From positions 1 through 50,428 of the forward strand of contig NZ_CVTB01000262.1 in the NCBI RefSeq assembly GCF_001050015.1: a stretch of 50,428 nt of DNA. Direction: 5' to 3'. The translations under genes were made by a program, and so were the position numbers. A model generated the notes under the pieces. It was not told the DNA's origin. It was given only the letters and a program-made list of their open reading frames with translations, and searched no databases. The DNA is from Mycolicibacterium malmesburyense (GTDB taxonomy: Bacteria > Actinomycetota > Actinomycetes > Mycobacteriales > Mycobacteriaceae). This document shows, piece after piece, positions 1-10,435 of this stretch (its first letter is position 1; the number at the start of each line of letters is the position of its first letter).

Positions 1-1738
1 AGCCCGCACCACCAAACCCGCTGCCGCTCGTTCCGGTGGCCGACTGGGACGCGGTGTAGGCGCCGATCGACGACGACAGAGCCGAATCGAAGCTGTCGAA
101 TCCGCCGAAAGCGGCGAAGCCGGAGCCGCCGCCGATGAAGCCGACTGCGGTGGCCGAGGTGGAGTGATACCAATCCGGCTGCGGTGCAGCCGTTCCCGTG
201 TCCGCCTCGTATTTCGTCGCCCACAACGCCGCGACGCCCGCGGCCACCGCGTACGGGACATATGCCGAGTAGAGGTCGTTGCGGGCCCCGAAGTCGAATC
301 GCGCCTCTGCCGAATCGGTGGTCAGCATGCGGTGGAAACCGCCTGCGCGCGACCACAGTTCACGCCCGGCCTCGGTCCTCCGGGTCCCCACGCCGACGGC
401 CCACGATCCGAGCGTCGCCAGGAAGAAGGCCGCGAACGGCAGCGCCCACATCGTCGTCGGGAACCCCCAGCGAAAGACGCCGAGCGGAATGAGCAGCAAC
501 GCGATCGCGTTGGCCACGCGCACCCACCACTCTCCGCGTGTCTTCACCAGAAGCTTGTCGTCGGACCATTTCCCGATGGCCTTGTTCATGTCGGCCTTGG
601 CCTTGGCGAGCCTCTCGCCGGACCTCACGGTCTCGTTGGCCTCGAACTCTTCGCCCGGGCTCGTCACCCGCAGCGCCGACCCGACCGCCAGGCCGACCGG
701 ATCGACCTCACGCCACTCGGCGCGCTCGGCCTGACCGCGAATGCGCCAGTGCCCGTTTGTCATCTGACGAAGCTCGATCAACCCGCGCTCCGCGAGATGG
801 AACAGCGTCGCGGTGACGGCCTGTCTGGGCACCGCCTCCGTGCGGATGTACTCGACCTGAACCGGGCCGACGCCCTCGGGCGGGGCGTACTGCAGCGGGA
901 AGCCCGGCGACCGTTCGACGGTGCTGCGACACCACAGAAGACCGGCCACCCCGGCCGCCGCGGTCAGCGCCGCCACCCACAGCGCACCCGCCAGCGAGTG
1001 CCCGAGAACGCCATCCCATCGTGCTATCCACGGCACCGTCGCGCGCGGGGGCGTGGGCACGTCGACGCCCGCGCGCACGGTGACCGGAGTCCGCGGCACC
1101 AGGGACCCGGCCGAGAGTCGCACCGTGTGGCCCTCAACCGTCAGCTCCTTGCACGGTGCGCCCGCGCCGTAGCCGACGGAGCACTGCACGTCGGCAACGC
1201 GGCCGGGTAGGGCGACCGAGATGTCGGCGGTTCTGATCACGTTGTTCCACGCGGGGGCGATCACGTTCCAGTAGAAGACCGAACCCGGTTTGGTGGTGGT
1301 TCCGGGATCGAGGACGCCGTCGATGGAGTACCGGATCTCGAAGACGTGGCGTCCGTATTTCAGCGGGTGGCCGGGATCGCCGATCCGTGCGACGCGAAAT
1401 CTGCGACCGTCTTCCCAAAGCATCTGGTAGGGAACGCTTTTCCCGTCGAGGGAGATCGATTCGATCTTCGGCACCTGCCGCACGTGGGCGTCGTTGCGAT
1501 TGACGACGTCCCAGTAGCGGAAGAGTCCGTGCCGGTCGCCGGGGAAGGTCGCGGTGATCGTCTCCACGGCCTCCAGTCGGCCGTCGGCGTCGATGACGAA
1601 ATCCGCGTCGTAGTGGGTGATGACGACCGGGTCGGCGGCGGGTTCGGCATCGGCGCCGCCACCGGAGAGGATCACCGGCCACAACACGCCGAAGGCCAGG
1701 GCCAGTAGGGCTATTGACCACACGAGCCGCCGACGCAC
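1..1738 (-). CDS. DUF2207 family predicted membrane protein (3' end outside window)
   Basis: At least 579 residues, cut by the window edge at the C-terminus. The N-terminus (MRRRLVWSIALLALAFGVLW) is a signal or anchor segment. It is followed by the extracytoplasmic DUF2207 beta-rich region (residues about 38-190, with HGLFRYWDVV), a membrane segment near 245-260, a cytoplasmic part, two more membrane segments near 390-430, and a Gly/Ser/Phe-rich tail (GFIGGGSGFAAFGGF) that is typical of the family. The GTG start at 1738 is chosen because AGGAGG lies 5 nt upstream. It begins 36 nt after the priA stop, so it is probably cotranscribed with priA. The molecular function of the family is unknown. 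Confidence 0.85.
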   Translation of the reverse strand, partial: MRRRLVWSIALLALAFGVLWPVILSGGGADAEPAADPVVITHYDADFVIDADGRLEAVETITATFPGDRHGLFRYWDVVNRNDAHVRQVPKIESISLDGKSVPYQMLWEDGRRFRVARIGDPGHPLKYGRHVFEIRYSIDGVLDPGTTTKPGSVFYWNVIAPAWNNVIRTADISVALPGRVADVQCSVGYGAGAPCKELTVEGHTVRLSAGSLVPRTPVTVRAGVDVPTPPRATVPWIARWDGVLGHSLAGALWVAALTAAAGVAGLLWCRSTVERSPGFPLQYAPPEGVGPVQVEYIRTEAVPRQAVTATLFHLAERGLIELRQMTNGHWRIRGQAERAEWREVDPVGLAVGSALRVTSPGEEFEANETVRSGERLAKAKADMNKAIGKWSDDKLLVKTRGEWWVRVANAIALLLIPLGVFRWGFPTTMWALPFAAFFLATLGSWAVGVGTRRTEAGRELWSRAGGFHRMLTTDSAEARFDFGARNDLYSAYVPYAVAAGVAALWATKYEADTGTAAPQPDWYHSTSATAVGFIGGGSGFAAFGGFDSFDSALSSSIGAYTASQSATGTSGSGFGGAG

Positions 1739-1774
1739 GCACACCTCCTGTCGCCAGGCCGGCCGGCGTCCGGG

Positions 1775-3802
1775 TCATCCGATGTGCAGCGGGTCGATCT
1801 GGACGCGGACCGGCTGTTGGTCGTGGCGGGCGCTGAGCACGGCGGTGGCCCGGCGCAGGGCCGAGGATAGGGCCAGTCCGCTATCGCGGGGCACCCGGAG
1901 CAGCATCCGGATCACCGTGGCATCCGGCGGCAGGCCCGGCGGTCGGCGCGCGCCGACCGGCAGGTCGACCGGTCCGAGTCGTTCGGCGACGTCGGGCAGG
2001 TCGGCGCCGTCCAGCAGCGCGTGCACCGCCTCGGGCGGCCCGTCGACGGCGGCCATGTGCACGGCGGGCGGCAAACCGACCTCCGCGCGGGCGTTGAATT
2101 CGGCGTCCGCGTGGCCGACGGGGTCCCACCGGATCAGCGCCTGCACGGTGGGGATCGCGGATTCGGCGACCGCCGCGATCACGCCGCCGTCCGCGCGGTT
2201 GCGCACCAGGGCGCCGGCGGCCATCCAGCGGCGCAGAGTGTCCTCGGCCGCCCGGAGATCCTGGCGGCCCAGCAGCGCCCAGCTGTCGAGCAGCAGTGCG
2301 GCGCCGTAGCCGCCCGCGGCCACTGGTTCGGCGCCGGGCGTCGCGACCACGAGCGCGGGCCGCGCGGGCACCTCGGCGACCATCGCGTCACCGCCGGAGG
2401 TGATGACCGTCGTACCCGGGAAGGCCCGGCCCAGTTCCTCGGCGGTGCGCCGGGCGCCGACGACGACCGCGCGCACGGCATCCGAACCGCACCGGGCGCA
2501 GCGCAGCGACGGGTGGGCGCGACCGCACCACCGGCACACCGCACCCGCGGCGTCGCGGTCGGGCAGCGACAGCGGTCCGGTGCAGTGTCGGCACCGGGCG
2601 ATGGTTCGACAGCGGGCGCACGCGAGCGCAGGCACGTAGCCGCGCCGCGGCACCTGCACGAGCACCGGCGCACCGGACTCCAGCGCCTTGCGCGCGGCCT
2701 GCAGCGCCATCGACGGGAGCCGGGCGGTTCGGGCGGCCGGATCGCGTTCCTGTTCGAAACCGCTGTCATCGAGCGCGACGACGCGCGGTGAGGCCGCCCG
2801 CACCACGGGCCGCAGCGCCACCAGGTCGTGCGCCCAGCCGCTGCGCACCAGCGCCTGGGCTTCGGCGGTCCTGGCGTATCCGCCGATCAGCGCGGCGCAA
2901 CGCAGTTGATGGGCCCGCAGCATCGCGACCTCGCGGGCGTGCGGGTACGGCGCCCGGGGTTCGGCGAGGGTGTCGTCGCCGTCGTCCCACACCATCACCA
3001 GCCCGAGGTCGGCGACGGGCGCGAAGACCGCGCTGCGGGTGCCGATGACCAGCCGGGCGCTCCCGCGCAGCACCGACAGCCAGCGCCGATAGCGTTGCGC
3101 GGGACCGAGTCCCGCCGACAACGCCACCATCAGGTCCTCGCGGAGGTGGCCGAGCGCGGCGGCATGCACGGCGTCGATGTCGCGCTGGTCCGGTACGATC
3201 ACCAGCGCGCCGCGGCCCGCGTTCACCACCACCGCGGCGGCTTCGGCCAGCCGATCGGTCCACGCCTCACCGGGCAGCGCCTGCCACACCGCGCGGGCGG
3301 CGCGTCCGCCGGTCAGCGCGGCGAGGAACTGTTCACCCCGGCCGTAGGAGTTCCAGGCGGTGGTGTCGACGGCGCGTGGGTCGGGCGACGCCGTCGGCGG
3401 CGGATCCTGCTTCTCGACGCGGGCGTGGCGCGGCGGGATGGCCAGGCGTAGCACGTCGGCGCGGGTTCCGGCGTAGCGGGCGGCGACGGCGTCGGCGAGG
3501 CGGCGGACGTCCGGCGTCAGCACCGGTTCGGGCGAGACCACCCGGTCGAGCCAGCCGAGCTTGCCGACGTGGTCGGTGTCGGACCGCCTCTCGAGGATGA
3601 ACGCGTCGACCAGCCGGCCGTGGAACCGCACGCGGACGCGGACGCCGGGTTGCGCGTCGTCGGACTGCTCGGCTGACACCAGGTAGTCGAACTCGCGGTC
3701 CAGGTGCGGCACCGTCAGCATGGGCAGCACCCGCGCGACCGGCTCGTGCTCGGCAGGCTGTCTGGCGGCGCCCGGGCGGGCCGGGCCGTCGGATCCCGTC
3801 AC
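1775..3802 (-). CDS. priA: Primosomal replication restart protein PriA (helicase-degenerate actinobacterial type)
   Basis: 675 residues from the GTG at 3802, whose GTGA overlaps the stop of the upstream membrane protein. The open frame continues upstream but that part is antisense-type sequence. The N-terminal 3'-DNA-binding domain (residues 25-125; [19 protein letters not shown]) is clear. Eight cysteines at 395, 398, 404, 407, 423, 426, 435 and 438 form the two zinc-binding knuckles. The Walker A region reads [11 protein letters not shown] (162-172) with no GKT, and the DEAH-like position reads DDGDD (273-277), so ATPase/helicase activity is unlikely. This loss is known for actinobacterial PriA. 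Its role is recognition of stalled or repaired forks to reload the replisome. It matches M. tuberculosis Rv1402 in size and neighbours. Confidence 0.93.
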   Translation of the reverse strand: MTGSDGPARPGAARQPAEHEPVARVLPMLTVPHLDREFDYLVSAEQSDDAQPGVRVRVRFHGRLVDAFILERRSDTDHVGKLGWLDRVVSPEPVLTPDVRRLADAVAARYAGTRADVLRLAIPPRHARVEKQDPPPTASPDPRAVDTTAWNSYGRGEQFLAALTGGRAARAVWQALPGEAWTDRLAEAAAVVVNAGRGALVIVPDQRDIDAVHAAALGHLREDLMVALSAGLGPAQRYRRWLSVLRGSARLVIGTRSAVFAPVADLGLVMVWDDGDDTLAEPRAPYPHAREVAMLRAHQLRCAALIGGYARTAEAQALVRSGWAHDLVALRPVVRAASPRVVALDDSGFEQERDPAARTARLPSMALQAARKALESGAPVLVQVPRRGYVPALACARCRTIARCRHCTGPLSLPDRDAAGAVCRWCGRAHPSLRCARCGSDAVRAVVVGARRTAEELGRAFPGTTVITSGGDAMVAEVPARPALVVATPGAEPVAAGGYGAALLLDSWALLGRQDLRAAEDTLRRWMAAGALVRNRADGGVIAAVAESAIPTVQALIRWDPVGHADAEFNARAEVGLPPAVHMAAVDGPPEAVHALLDGADLPDVAERLGPVDLPVGARRPPGLPPDATVIRMLLRVPRDSGLALSSALRRATAVLSARHDQQPVRVQIDPLHIG

Positions 3803-4521
3803 GCAGGAGTGGTAGCAGACGACACCGACGCCCGGCCGAAGAAGAACCCGGCGGTGATGAGCATCAGCGATGTCGCGTACACCCACCAGATCGGCACGGC
3901 GAGGGCCTCGGAGCCGAGCACGAACCTGCCGATCCCGATCATCGCGTCCGACACCGCGAAACACACCGCGCCCAACGCCGTCCACGGCGTGGGCAACCGT
4001 GCCATGAGGGCGGCGCACACCATGGCGCCGAGCACCGCGATGTACAGGGTCACGGGTACGGCCATCCCCTCGGCGATCAGTCGCGGCCAGAACCACACCA
4101 GCAGTGCGAGACAGGCTGCGACGGTGATCGCGGCCGCGGCGAGCCGGGGGCCCGAGCGGGTGACCAGCGGCCACAGCGCGGCCAGGAAGCACAGGTGCGC
4201 GACGAGGAAGGCGGCGAGCCCGAGCACGAACGACGGCTCCCACCACGGCATGGCCAACAGGAAGTCGCCCGCGGCCGAGAGCAGCAGCGCGGCGACCAGC
4301 CAGCGTCGTTCGCGGGCGAGCGGATGCGTCAACGCGGCCGCGGCGAGCAGCACCGCCGCGGCGGCCTTGACCGCGGGCTGCAGCGTGAACTGGCCGGTGA
4401 GCTCGGCGCCGGCGGGCAGCCGCACCGCGGTCGCGATCAGAAACGCTCCGTAGCAGGCCGCCACGACCACCGCGGCCACCCACAGAAGCCTCGTTCGCGC
4501 GTGAACGTACGGTGTCCCCAT
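3799..4521 (-). CDS. Lysoplasmalogenase/YhhN family membrane protein (Rv1401-like)
   Basis: 240 residues with about eight hydrophobic segments spread over the length and short polar loops such as [11 protein letters not shown] and the late motif [15 protein letters not shown] [12 protein letters not shown]. This is the YhhN layout; family members hydrolyse the vinyl-ether bond of lysoplasmalogens, but activity in mycobacteria is not established. The ATG at 4521 is used here; it shares bases with the ATG of the divergent esterase (4520). An alternative ATG at 4557 (252 residues) is preceded by TACCTT plus 7 nt, a leaderless promoter layout, and would overlap the esterase by 38 bp. Its stop overlaps the priA start by 4 nt, so the two are coupled. 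Confidence 0.8.
   Translation of the reverse strand: MGTPYVHARTRLLWVAAVVVAACYGAFLIATAVRLPAGAELTGQFTLQPAVKAAAAVLLAAAALTHPLARERRWLVAALLLSAAGDFLLAMPWWEPSFVLGLAAFLVAHLCFLAALWPLVTRSGPRLAAAAITVAACLALLVWFWPRLIAEGMAVPVTLYIAVLGAMVCAALMARLPTPWTALGAVCFAVSDAMIGIGRFVLGSEALAVPIWWVYATSLMLITAGFFFGRASVSSATTPA
4508..4513 (+). promoter_or_regulatory. Candidate -10 box (TACGGT), leaderless start of esterase
   Basis: TACGGT fits TANNNT and ends 6 nt before the ATG at 4520; there is no Shine-Dalgarno sequence. The position implies that transcription begins at the A of the start codon. On the other strand TACCTT (4570-4565) stands 7 nt before ATG 4557, so the two divergent promoters would cross each other. Confidence 0.45.
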
Positions 4522-5470
4522 GTCTGTCGCTGAAGAGAAGCCGGCTGTTGACGCCATTCTGCTGAAGGTACTGGAGGCGGTTCCGTTTCAGTTGACAACC
4601 GACGGGGGTCCGCAGGCCGCGCGGGAGCGGTTCAACGCGCTGCCCCGGGTGGAGATCCTCCCCGAGGTGAGCGCCCAGGAGCGCACGATCGACGGGCCCG
4701 GCGGCCCGATCCCGGTCCGGGTGTACCGGCCGCCGACCGAAGGAGATGCGCCGCCGCCGGTCGTGTTGTTCTTGCACGGCGGCGGGTGGTCGGTCGGCGA
4801 CCTCGACAGCTACGACGGCACCGCCCGCCGACACGCGGCCGAGGCCGACGCCGTGGTGGTTTCCGTCGACTACCGGCTGGCTCCCGAACACCCCTACCCC
4901 GCCGCCGTCGACGACGTGTGGGCGGCGGCGCAGTGGGTGGCCGAACATGCCGACGAGTTACGGGTCGACGCGTCTCGGCTTGCGGTGGCCGGTGATTCGG
5001 CCGGCGGTAACCTCGCGGCGGTGGTGGCGCAGCTGGCGCGCGATGCGGGCGGACCGGCGGTCGGCTTCCAGCTGCTGTGGTATCCGGCGACGACGTGGGA
5101 CACCTCGCTGCCCTCTTTCGCCGAGAACGCCGGGGCGCCGATCCTCGATCTGCCTGCGGTAAGCGCGTTTTCGCGGTGGTACGTCGGCGACATGGACCTG
5201 TCGGACATGCCAGCGACGCTGGCGCCAGCGCGCGCGAAGGACCTCGGTGGCCTGCCGCCGGCCTACATCGCCGTCGCGGGGCATGACCCGTTGCGCGACG
5301 ACGGCGCCCGGTACGCCGAGTTGCTGTCCGCCGCGGGCGTTCCCGCCGAACTGCACAACGCCGAGACCCTCATCCACGGCTACCTCGGTTATGCGGGCGT
5401 GGTGCCCGCCGCGACCGAGGCCACCGAACGGGGATTGCGGGCGCTGCGCACTGCATTACATCCCGGGTGA
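4520..5470 (+). CDS. Alpha/beta hydrolase esterase, hormone-sensitive lipase family (LipI/LipH-like)
   Basis: 316 residues, the usual length of the family (M. tuberculosis LipI/LipH are about 320). The oxyanion motif HGGGW is at 86-90, the nucleophile elbow GDSAGG at 158-163 (Ser160), the acid in GHDPLRD (Asp256) and the histidine in IHGY (His286), so the catalytic triad is complete. It should hydrolyse short-chain esters in the cytoplasm or at the envelope. It lies next to priA and the YhhN-type gene as lipI does in M. tuberculosis (Rv1400c-Rv1402). Downstream and in the same direction is a Baeyer-Villiger-type oxygenase, whose ester products such an esterase could cleave; that link is inference. 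Confidence 0.9.
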   Translation: MSVAEEKPAVDAILLKVLEAVPFQLTTDGGPQAARERFNALPRVEILPEVSAQERTIDGPGGPIPVRVYRPPTEGDAPPPVVLFLHGGGWSVGDLDSYDGTARRHAAEADAVVVSVDYRLAPEHPYPAAVDDVWAAAQWVAEHADELRVDASRLAVAGDSAGGNLAAVVAQLARDAGGPAVGFQLLWYPATTWDTSLPSFAENAGAPILDLPAVSAFSRWYVGDMDLSDMPATLAPARAKDLGGLPPAYIAVAGHDPLRDDGARYAELLSAAGVPAELHNAETLIHGYLGYAGVVPAATEATERGLRALRTALHPG

Positions 5471-5557
5471 CCGCACCGGGGTTGCGTGCGAGGTATCGCA
5501 ACGGCCGCCGAACGACGGGGGTACCGTGATCGAGACGTGAGCCACACGGGAGGCCCT

Positions 5558-7039
5558 ATGACAGTGCCCGACCACGACACCATCATCGTCGGCGCCGGAT
5601 TCTCCGGTATCGGCGCCGGGATCAACCTCGACAAGGCGGGTCTGGGCGACTATCTGATCGTCGAGGCGGGCGACGGGCCGGGCGGCACCTGGTACTGGAA
5701 CACGTATCCCGGTATCGCCGTTGACATTCCGTCGTTCTCCTATCAGTTCTCCTTCGAGCAGAGTCCCGAGTGGACCCGCACGTATGCGCCCGGACACGAG
5801 CTGCGCGCGTACGCCGAACACTGCGTCGACAAGTACGGGCTGCGTCCCAAGATCCGGTTCAACACCAAGGTTCTCGGCGCGGCGTTCGACGATGACGAGA
5901 GCCTGTGGCGGATCGAGCTCGACTCCGGCGAGATCGTCACGGCGCGGTTTCTGATCAATGCGTGCGGGGTGCTGGTCACGCCGAAACTGCCCGACATCGA
6001 CGGGGTCGACTCGTTCGCCGGGGTCACGATGCACACCGCGCGCTGGGACCACGAGCAGGATCTGACCGGTAAACGGGTCGCGGTCATCGGCACCGGGGCG
6101 TCGGCGGTGCAGGTGATCCCGGAGATCGCGCCGATCGTCAAGCGGCTCACCGTGTTTCAGCGCACGCCGATCTGGTGTTTTCCGAAGGTCGACGTGCCGC
6201 TGTCGCCGATGGCGCGGCGGATGATGCGGCTGCCGGGTGGACACGTCGTGCAGCGGCTGCTCAGCCAGGCCTACGTCGAGCTGACGTTCACGCTGCCCGC
6301 GCAGTACTTCACCCTCAACCCGATGGCCAAGAACATGTCGAAGGTCGGCGAGGCGTATCTGCGCAAGGAGGTCGACGACCCGGAGGTCCGCGACAAGCTC
6401 ACGCCGCGCTACGCCGTGGGGTGCAAGCGGCCCGGCTTCCACAACACGTATCTGTCGACCTACAACCGCGACAACGTCGAGCTGGTCACCGAGCCGATCG
6501 ACAAGATCACCGGTTCGGGCGTGGCCACCGCCGACGGGACGATCCGCGATGTCGACGTGCTCATCCTGGCCACCGGATTCAAGGTGATGGACGCCGACGA
6601 CATGCCGACCTACCCGGTCACCGGGTCGGGCGGGCGGTCGTGGAGCCGACACTGGCAGGAGAATCGGCTGCAGGCCTACGAGGGCGTGAGCGTGCCGGGC
6701 TTCCCGAACTTCTTCACGGTGTTCGGGCCGTACGGCTACGTCGGCTCGTCGTACTTCGCGCTGATCGAGACCCAGACCCACCACATCGTGCGCTGCCTCG
6801 AGCACGCCCGGCGCACGAGCGCGCGGCGGGTGGAGGTGACCCAGGAGGCCAACGACCGCTACTTCGCGGAGATGATGCGCAAGCGGCACCGGCAGATCTT
6901 CTGGCAGGAGAGTTGCCAGCTCGCCAACAGCTACTACTTCGACAAGAACGGCGATGCGCCGCTGCGTCCGACCACGACGCTGGAGGCCTACTGGCGCAGC
7001 CGCCGATTCCCGTTGCGGGATTACGCGTTCAGCCCCTGA
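5558..7039 (+). CDS. FAD-dependent Baeyer-Villiger-type monooxygenase (Rv1393c-like)
   Basis: 493 residues. ATG 5558 is chosen because GGGAGG (5548-5553) lies 4 nt upstream; a longer open frame adds sequence without homology. FAD-binding GAGFSG is at 12-17, the Baeyer-Villiger fingerprint FAGVTMHTARW at 153-163 fits FxGxxxHxxxW exactly, and the NADPH loop GTGASA starts at 178. The family (EthA, MymA, Rv1393c) uses NADPH and O2 to insert oxygen next to a carbonyl or to oxidise S or N centres; the substrate is unknown. The gene follows the esterase by 87 nt and precedes the broken cupin gene by 20 nt, so the three probably form one transcription unit. Confidence 0.92.
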   Translation: MTVPDHDTIIVGAGFSGIGAGINLDKAGLGDYLIVEAGDGPGGTWYWNTYPGIAVDIPSFSYQFSFEQSPEWTRTYAPGHELRAYAEHCVDKYGLRPKIRFNTKVLGAAFDDDESLWRIELDSGEIVTARFLINACGVLVTPKLPDIDGVDSFAGVTMHTARWDHEQDLTGKRVAVIGTGASAVQVIPEIAPIVKRLTVFQRTPIWCFPKVDVPLSPMARRMMRLPGGHVVQRLLSQAYVELTFTLPAQYFTLNPMAKNMSKVGEAYLRKEVDDPEVRDKLTPRYAVGCKRPGFHNTYLSTYNRDNVELVTEPIDKITGSGVATADGTIRDVDVLILATGFKVMDADDMPTYPVTGSGGRSWSRHWQENRLQAYEGVSVPGFPNFFTVFGPYGYVGSSYFALIETQTHHIVRCLEHARRTSARRVEVTQEANDRYFAEMMRKRHRQIFWQESCQLANSYYFDKNGDAPLRPTTTLEAYWRSRRFPLRDYAFSP

Positions 7040-7059
7040 GCGCGGGAGTGGAGGCAGCG

Positions 7060-7417
7060 ATGGAACACATCGTCTTCGAGGATCTACCGGTGGCGGTCGC
7101 CGCGGAAGGGGTCGACTTTCGCAGTCGCGAGGTCGGCGACATGTCCATCGCCTGGGTCAAGCTCGGCGCCGGGGCCGACCTGCGCCCCGCGCTCGCGGGC
7201 CTGCCGGGCGACATGTGTCCGTGTCCCCCACTGGGGCTACATGGTGCGCGGCGAACTGCGCATGCACACCTCACGGGGCCCCCAGACCTACTCCGCGGGC
7301 CAGGCCTTCTACTGGGCCGCGGGGCATGCGCCTGAAGCGGTCACCGACTGCGAGTACATCGACTTCTCGCCGACCCCGGAACTGCGGACCGTCCTGCGCC
7401 ACGTCTCGGGCGGCTAG
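7060..7417 (+). pseudogene. Small cupin-domain protein disrupted by a +1 frameshift
   Basis: ATG 7060 has GGAGG 5 nt upstream. The first frame reads about 55 residues (MEHIVFEDLPVAVAAEGVDF through GDMCPCP). At the run of five C at 7225-7229 the sensible frame changes: CPHWGYMVRGELRMHTSRG, then SAGQAFYWAAGHAPEAV, to a TAG at 7415-7417. Removing one C gives a single 118-residue cupin with the family signature CPCPHWGYMVRG. The spanned length, 358 nt, is one more than a multiple of three. This is either a real recent inactivation or a sequencing/assembly error in a homopolymer. Function of the intact protein is unknown; its position suggests a link with the oxygenase upstream. It ends 2 nt before the convergent metK stop. 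Confidence 0.82.
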
Positions 7418-7419
7418 AC

Positions 7420-8628
<1,209 letters not shown>

Positions 8629-8644
8629 GGTGTGATCCTTCCCG

Positions 8645-8660
8645 CTCAAGTCAACTTGAG
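8645..8660. promoter_or_regulatory. Perfect inverted repeat in metK 5' leader
   Basis: CTCAAGTCAACTTGAG: 7-bp arms CTCAAGT/ACTTGAG around a central CA. It sits in an AT-rich pocket between the TATAAT box (8682-8677) and the metK Shine-Dalgarno sequence, that is just downstream of the expected transcription start. This is the right place for a repressor operator. No known regulator is assigned. Confidence 0.5.
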
Positions 8661-8676
8661 GTATTTAGTTCATCAA

Positions 8677-8682
8677 ATTATA
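8677..8682 (-). promoter_or_regulatory. -10 box TATAAT of metK promoter
   Basis: An exact TATAAT on the minus strand, 48 nt before the metK GTG, in a local AT-rich stretch of otherwise GC-rich DNA. The -35 region is weak (TTGGGT with a 15-nt spacer), which is common for mycobacterial SigA promoters. Confidence 0.6.
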
Positions 8683-8757
8683 GGTGTGCCCTGTTGCACC
8701 CAAGCCTGTGCTTCCGTCGCGCGCAAGCATTTCACGCAGCGTGCTGCGTGATTCGCG

Positions 8758-10008
8758 CTACCCGCTGCCGCTGTGCAGGAAGGCCACGATCGCGTCCACG
8801 ATACGGCTGGCCATCAGGGTTTTCGAGCCGTGCTCCAGCGCGGACTCCGTACCGTCGGCCGCCAGTAGCCAGCCGTCGTTGTTGTCCACTTCGAACGCCC
8901 GATTCTCGCCCACCGCGTTGACCACGAGCAAATCGCAGCCCTTGCGCTGGAGCTTCGCGCGGGCGTGGTGAAGCACGTCGCCGTTCGCGTCGCCGGTCTC
9001 TGCAGCGAACCCCACGATCGCCCGCATGTTCGGCAACTGGCCATCGGCGCGGGCCCGCACGGCGCCCGCCAGCACATCCTCGGTCCGCGTCAACTCGATG
9101 ACCGGCGCGGCGGCGTCCGGGTCCGCGGACTTCTTGATCTTGCTGGTCTGCATCCGGGTGGGCCGGAAGTCGGCGACCGCGGCCGCCATCACCAGCACGT
9201 GCACGTCCGGAGCGTGCTTGGACACGGCGTCCTTGAGCTGGGCGGCCGAGCCGATGTGCACGACGTCGACGCCCGCCGGGTCGATCAGCCCGGCGGTGTT
9301 GCCCGCGATCAGCGTGACGTCGGCGCCGCGCTGCGCCATCACCCGGGCCATCGCGTAGCCCTGCTTCCCGGAACTGCGATTCCCGATGAACCGCACCGGA
9401 TCGATCGGTTCGCGGGTTCCGCCCGCCGTCACCAGCACCTTGACGCCCGCCAGGTCGTAGGGCAGCGCATCCGCCCGCGTCAGCAGCAGCTGGGCCAGCG
9501 TGGTGATCTCCTCGGCCTCGGGTAGGCGGCCCGCGCCGCTGTCGGCCCCGGTCAGCCGGCCCGACGCCGGTTCGAGGACGACGGCGCCGCGACGGCGCAA
9601 CGTCGCGACGTTGTCCACGGTCGCCGGGTGAAGCCACATCTCGGTGTGCATCGCAGGCGCGAACAGCACCGGACATCGCGCGGTCAGCAGCGTCGCTGTC
9701 AGCAGGTCGTCCGCCCGGCCCGCGACCGCACGCGCCAAGAGGTCGGCGGTGGCCGGCGCGACGACGACGAGATCGGCTTCCTGGCCGAAGCGGACGTGCG
9801 GCACCTCGTGGACGTCGTCCCAGACGCCCGTGTGCACCGGATGACCCGAGAGGGCCTCGAAGGTGGCGGCGCCGACGAAGCGCAACGCGGACTCGGTCGG
9901 TACGACGCGGACGTCGTGGCCGGCCTCGGTGAGCTGTCGGACCACGGTGGCCGCCTTGTAGGCGGCGATACCACCGGCGACGCCGACGATGATCCGCTTG
10001 GGCTCCAT
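8758..10008 (-). CDS. coaBC: Bifunctional phosphopantothenoylcysteine synthetase/decarboxylase
   Basis: 416 residues from ATG 10008 (MEPKRIIVGVAGGIAAYKAATVVRQL), preceded by GGGGAG. The N-terminal half is the FMN-dependent CoaC decarboxylase with the APATADLLA stretch and the PAMHTEMW motif; the C-terminal half is the CoaB ligase (VTAGGTREPIDPVRFIGNRSSGKQG). It carries out two consecutive steps of coenzyme A synthesis. Size and position after rpoZ match M. tuberculosis Dfp (Rv1391). It starts 31 nt after the rpoZ stop. Confidence 0.97.
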   Translation of the reverse strand: MEPKRIIVGVAGGIAAYKAATVVRQLTEAGHDVRVVPTESALRFVGAATFEALSGHPVHTGVWDDVHEVPHVRFGQEADLVVVAPATADLLARAVAGRADDLLTATLLTARCPVLFAPAMHTEMWLHPATVDNVATLRRRGAVVLEPASGRLTGADSGAGRLPEAEEITTLAQLLLTRADALPYDLAGVKVLVTAGGTREPIDPVRFIGNRSSGKQGYAMARVMAQRGADVTLIAGNTAGLIDPAGVDVVHIGSAAQLKDAVSKHAPDVHVLVMAAAVADFRPTRMQTSKIKKSADPDAAAPVIELTRTEDVLAGAVRARADGQLPNMRAIVGFAAETGDANGDVLHHARAKLQRKGCDLLVVNAVGENRAFEVDNNDGWLLAADGTESALEHGSKTLMASRIVDAIVAFLHSGSG

Positions 10009-10039
10009 GGCGGCCGCTCCCCTACGCCTCGCGGTGTTG

Positions 10040-10357
10040 CTACTCGCCTTCGGTGTGCTCGAGCAGGTCGCCGTGGATCTCACGCAGGGCGATCGACAGC
10101 GGCTTCTCCTGCAGGCCGGGTTCGACCAGCGGGCCGACGTACTCGAGGATGCCGTCGCCGAGCTGGTTGTAGTAGTCGTTGATCTGACGGGCGCGCTTGG
10201 CGGCATAGATCACCAGCGCGTACTTGCTCGACGCGCGATCCAGCAGCTCGTCGATGGGCGGGTTGGTGATGCCCAACGGCGTGTCGTAGGCGCTGGCGCC
10301 GGACGTGTCGGTGTCGTCCACAGCTGCCAGCTGCGTGTCGGCGTGCGGGGTGCTCAC
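10040..10357 (-). CDS. rpoZ: RNA polymerase omega subunit
   Basis: 105 residues from GTG 10357, with CAGGAGA upstream. The conserved omega core [31 protein letters not shown] occupies residues 33-63, followed by [24 protein letters not shown]. Omega helps the folding and assembly of beta-prime. The acidic N-terminal extension ([12 protein letters not shown]) is usual in mycobacteria. It lies in the gmk-rpoZ-coaBC-metK order of the genus. Confidence 0.96.
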   Translation of the reverse strand: MSTPHADTQLAAVDDTDTSGASAYDTPLGITNPPIDELLDRASSKYALVIYAAKRARQINDYYNQLGDGILEYVGPLVEPGLQEKPLSIALREIHGDLLEHTEGE

Positions 10358-10435
10358 GTAGAAAGTCTCCTGGCGGTTTTGGCTGGATGCGAGATTGCTG
10401 TCAGGCCGGCCGGCGCCGTCGCCGGCGCGTATCCA

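Noticed and set aside
3803..4948. Upstream in-frame extension of the priA frame to 4948
   Set aside because: The added 380 residues are Arg/Gly-rich antisense sequence across two other genes; PriA homology and the GTGA overlap start at 3802.
8629..8757. SAM riboswitch before metK
   Set aside because: The region is too short and shows only one small dyad at the promoter; no SAM-I, SAM-II or SAM-IV core pattern is visible.
10404..10428. GC-rich palindromes between gmk and rpoZ as a terminator
   Set aside because: GCGCC/GGCGC arms of 5 bp are expected by chance at this GC content, there is no U-tract, and the genes are likely cotranscribed.
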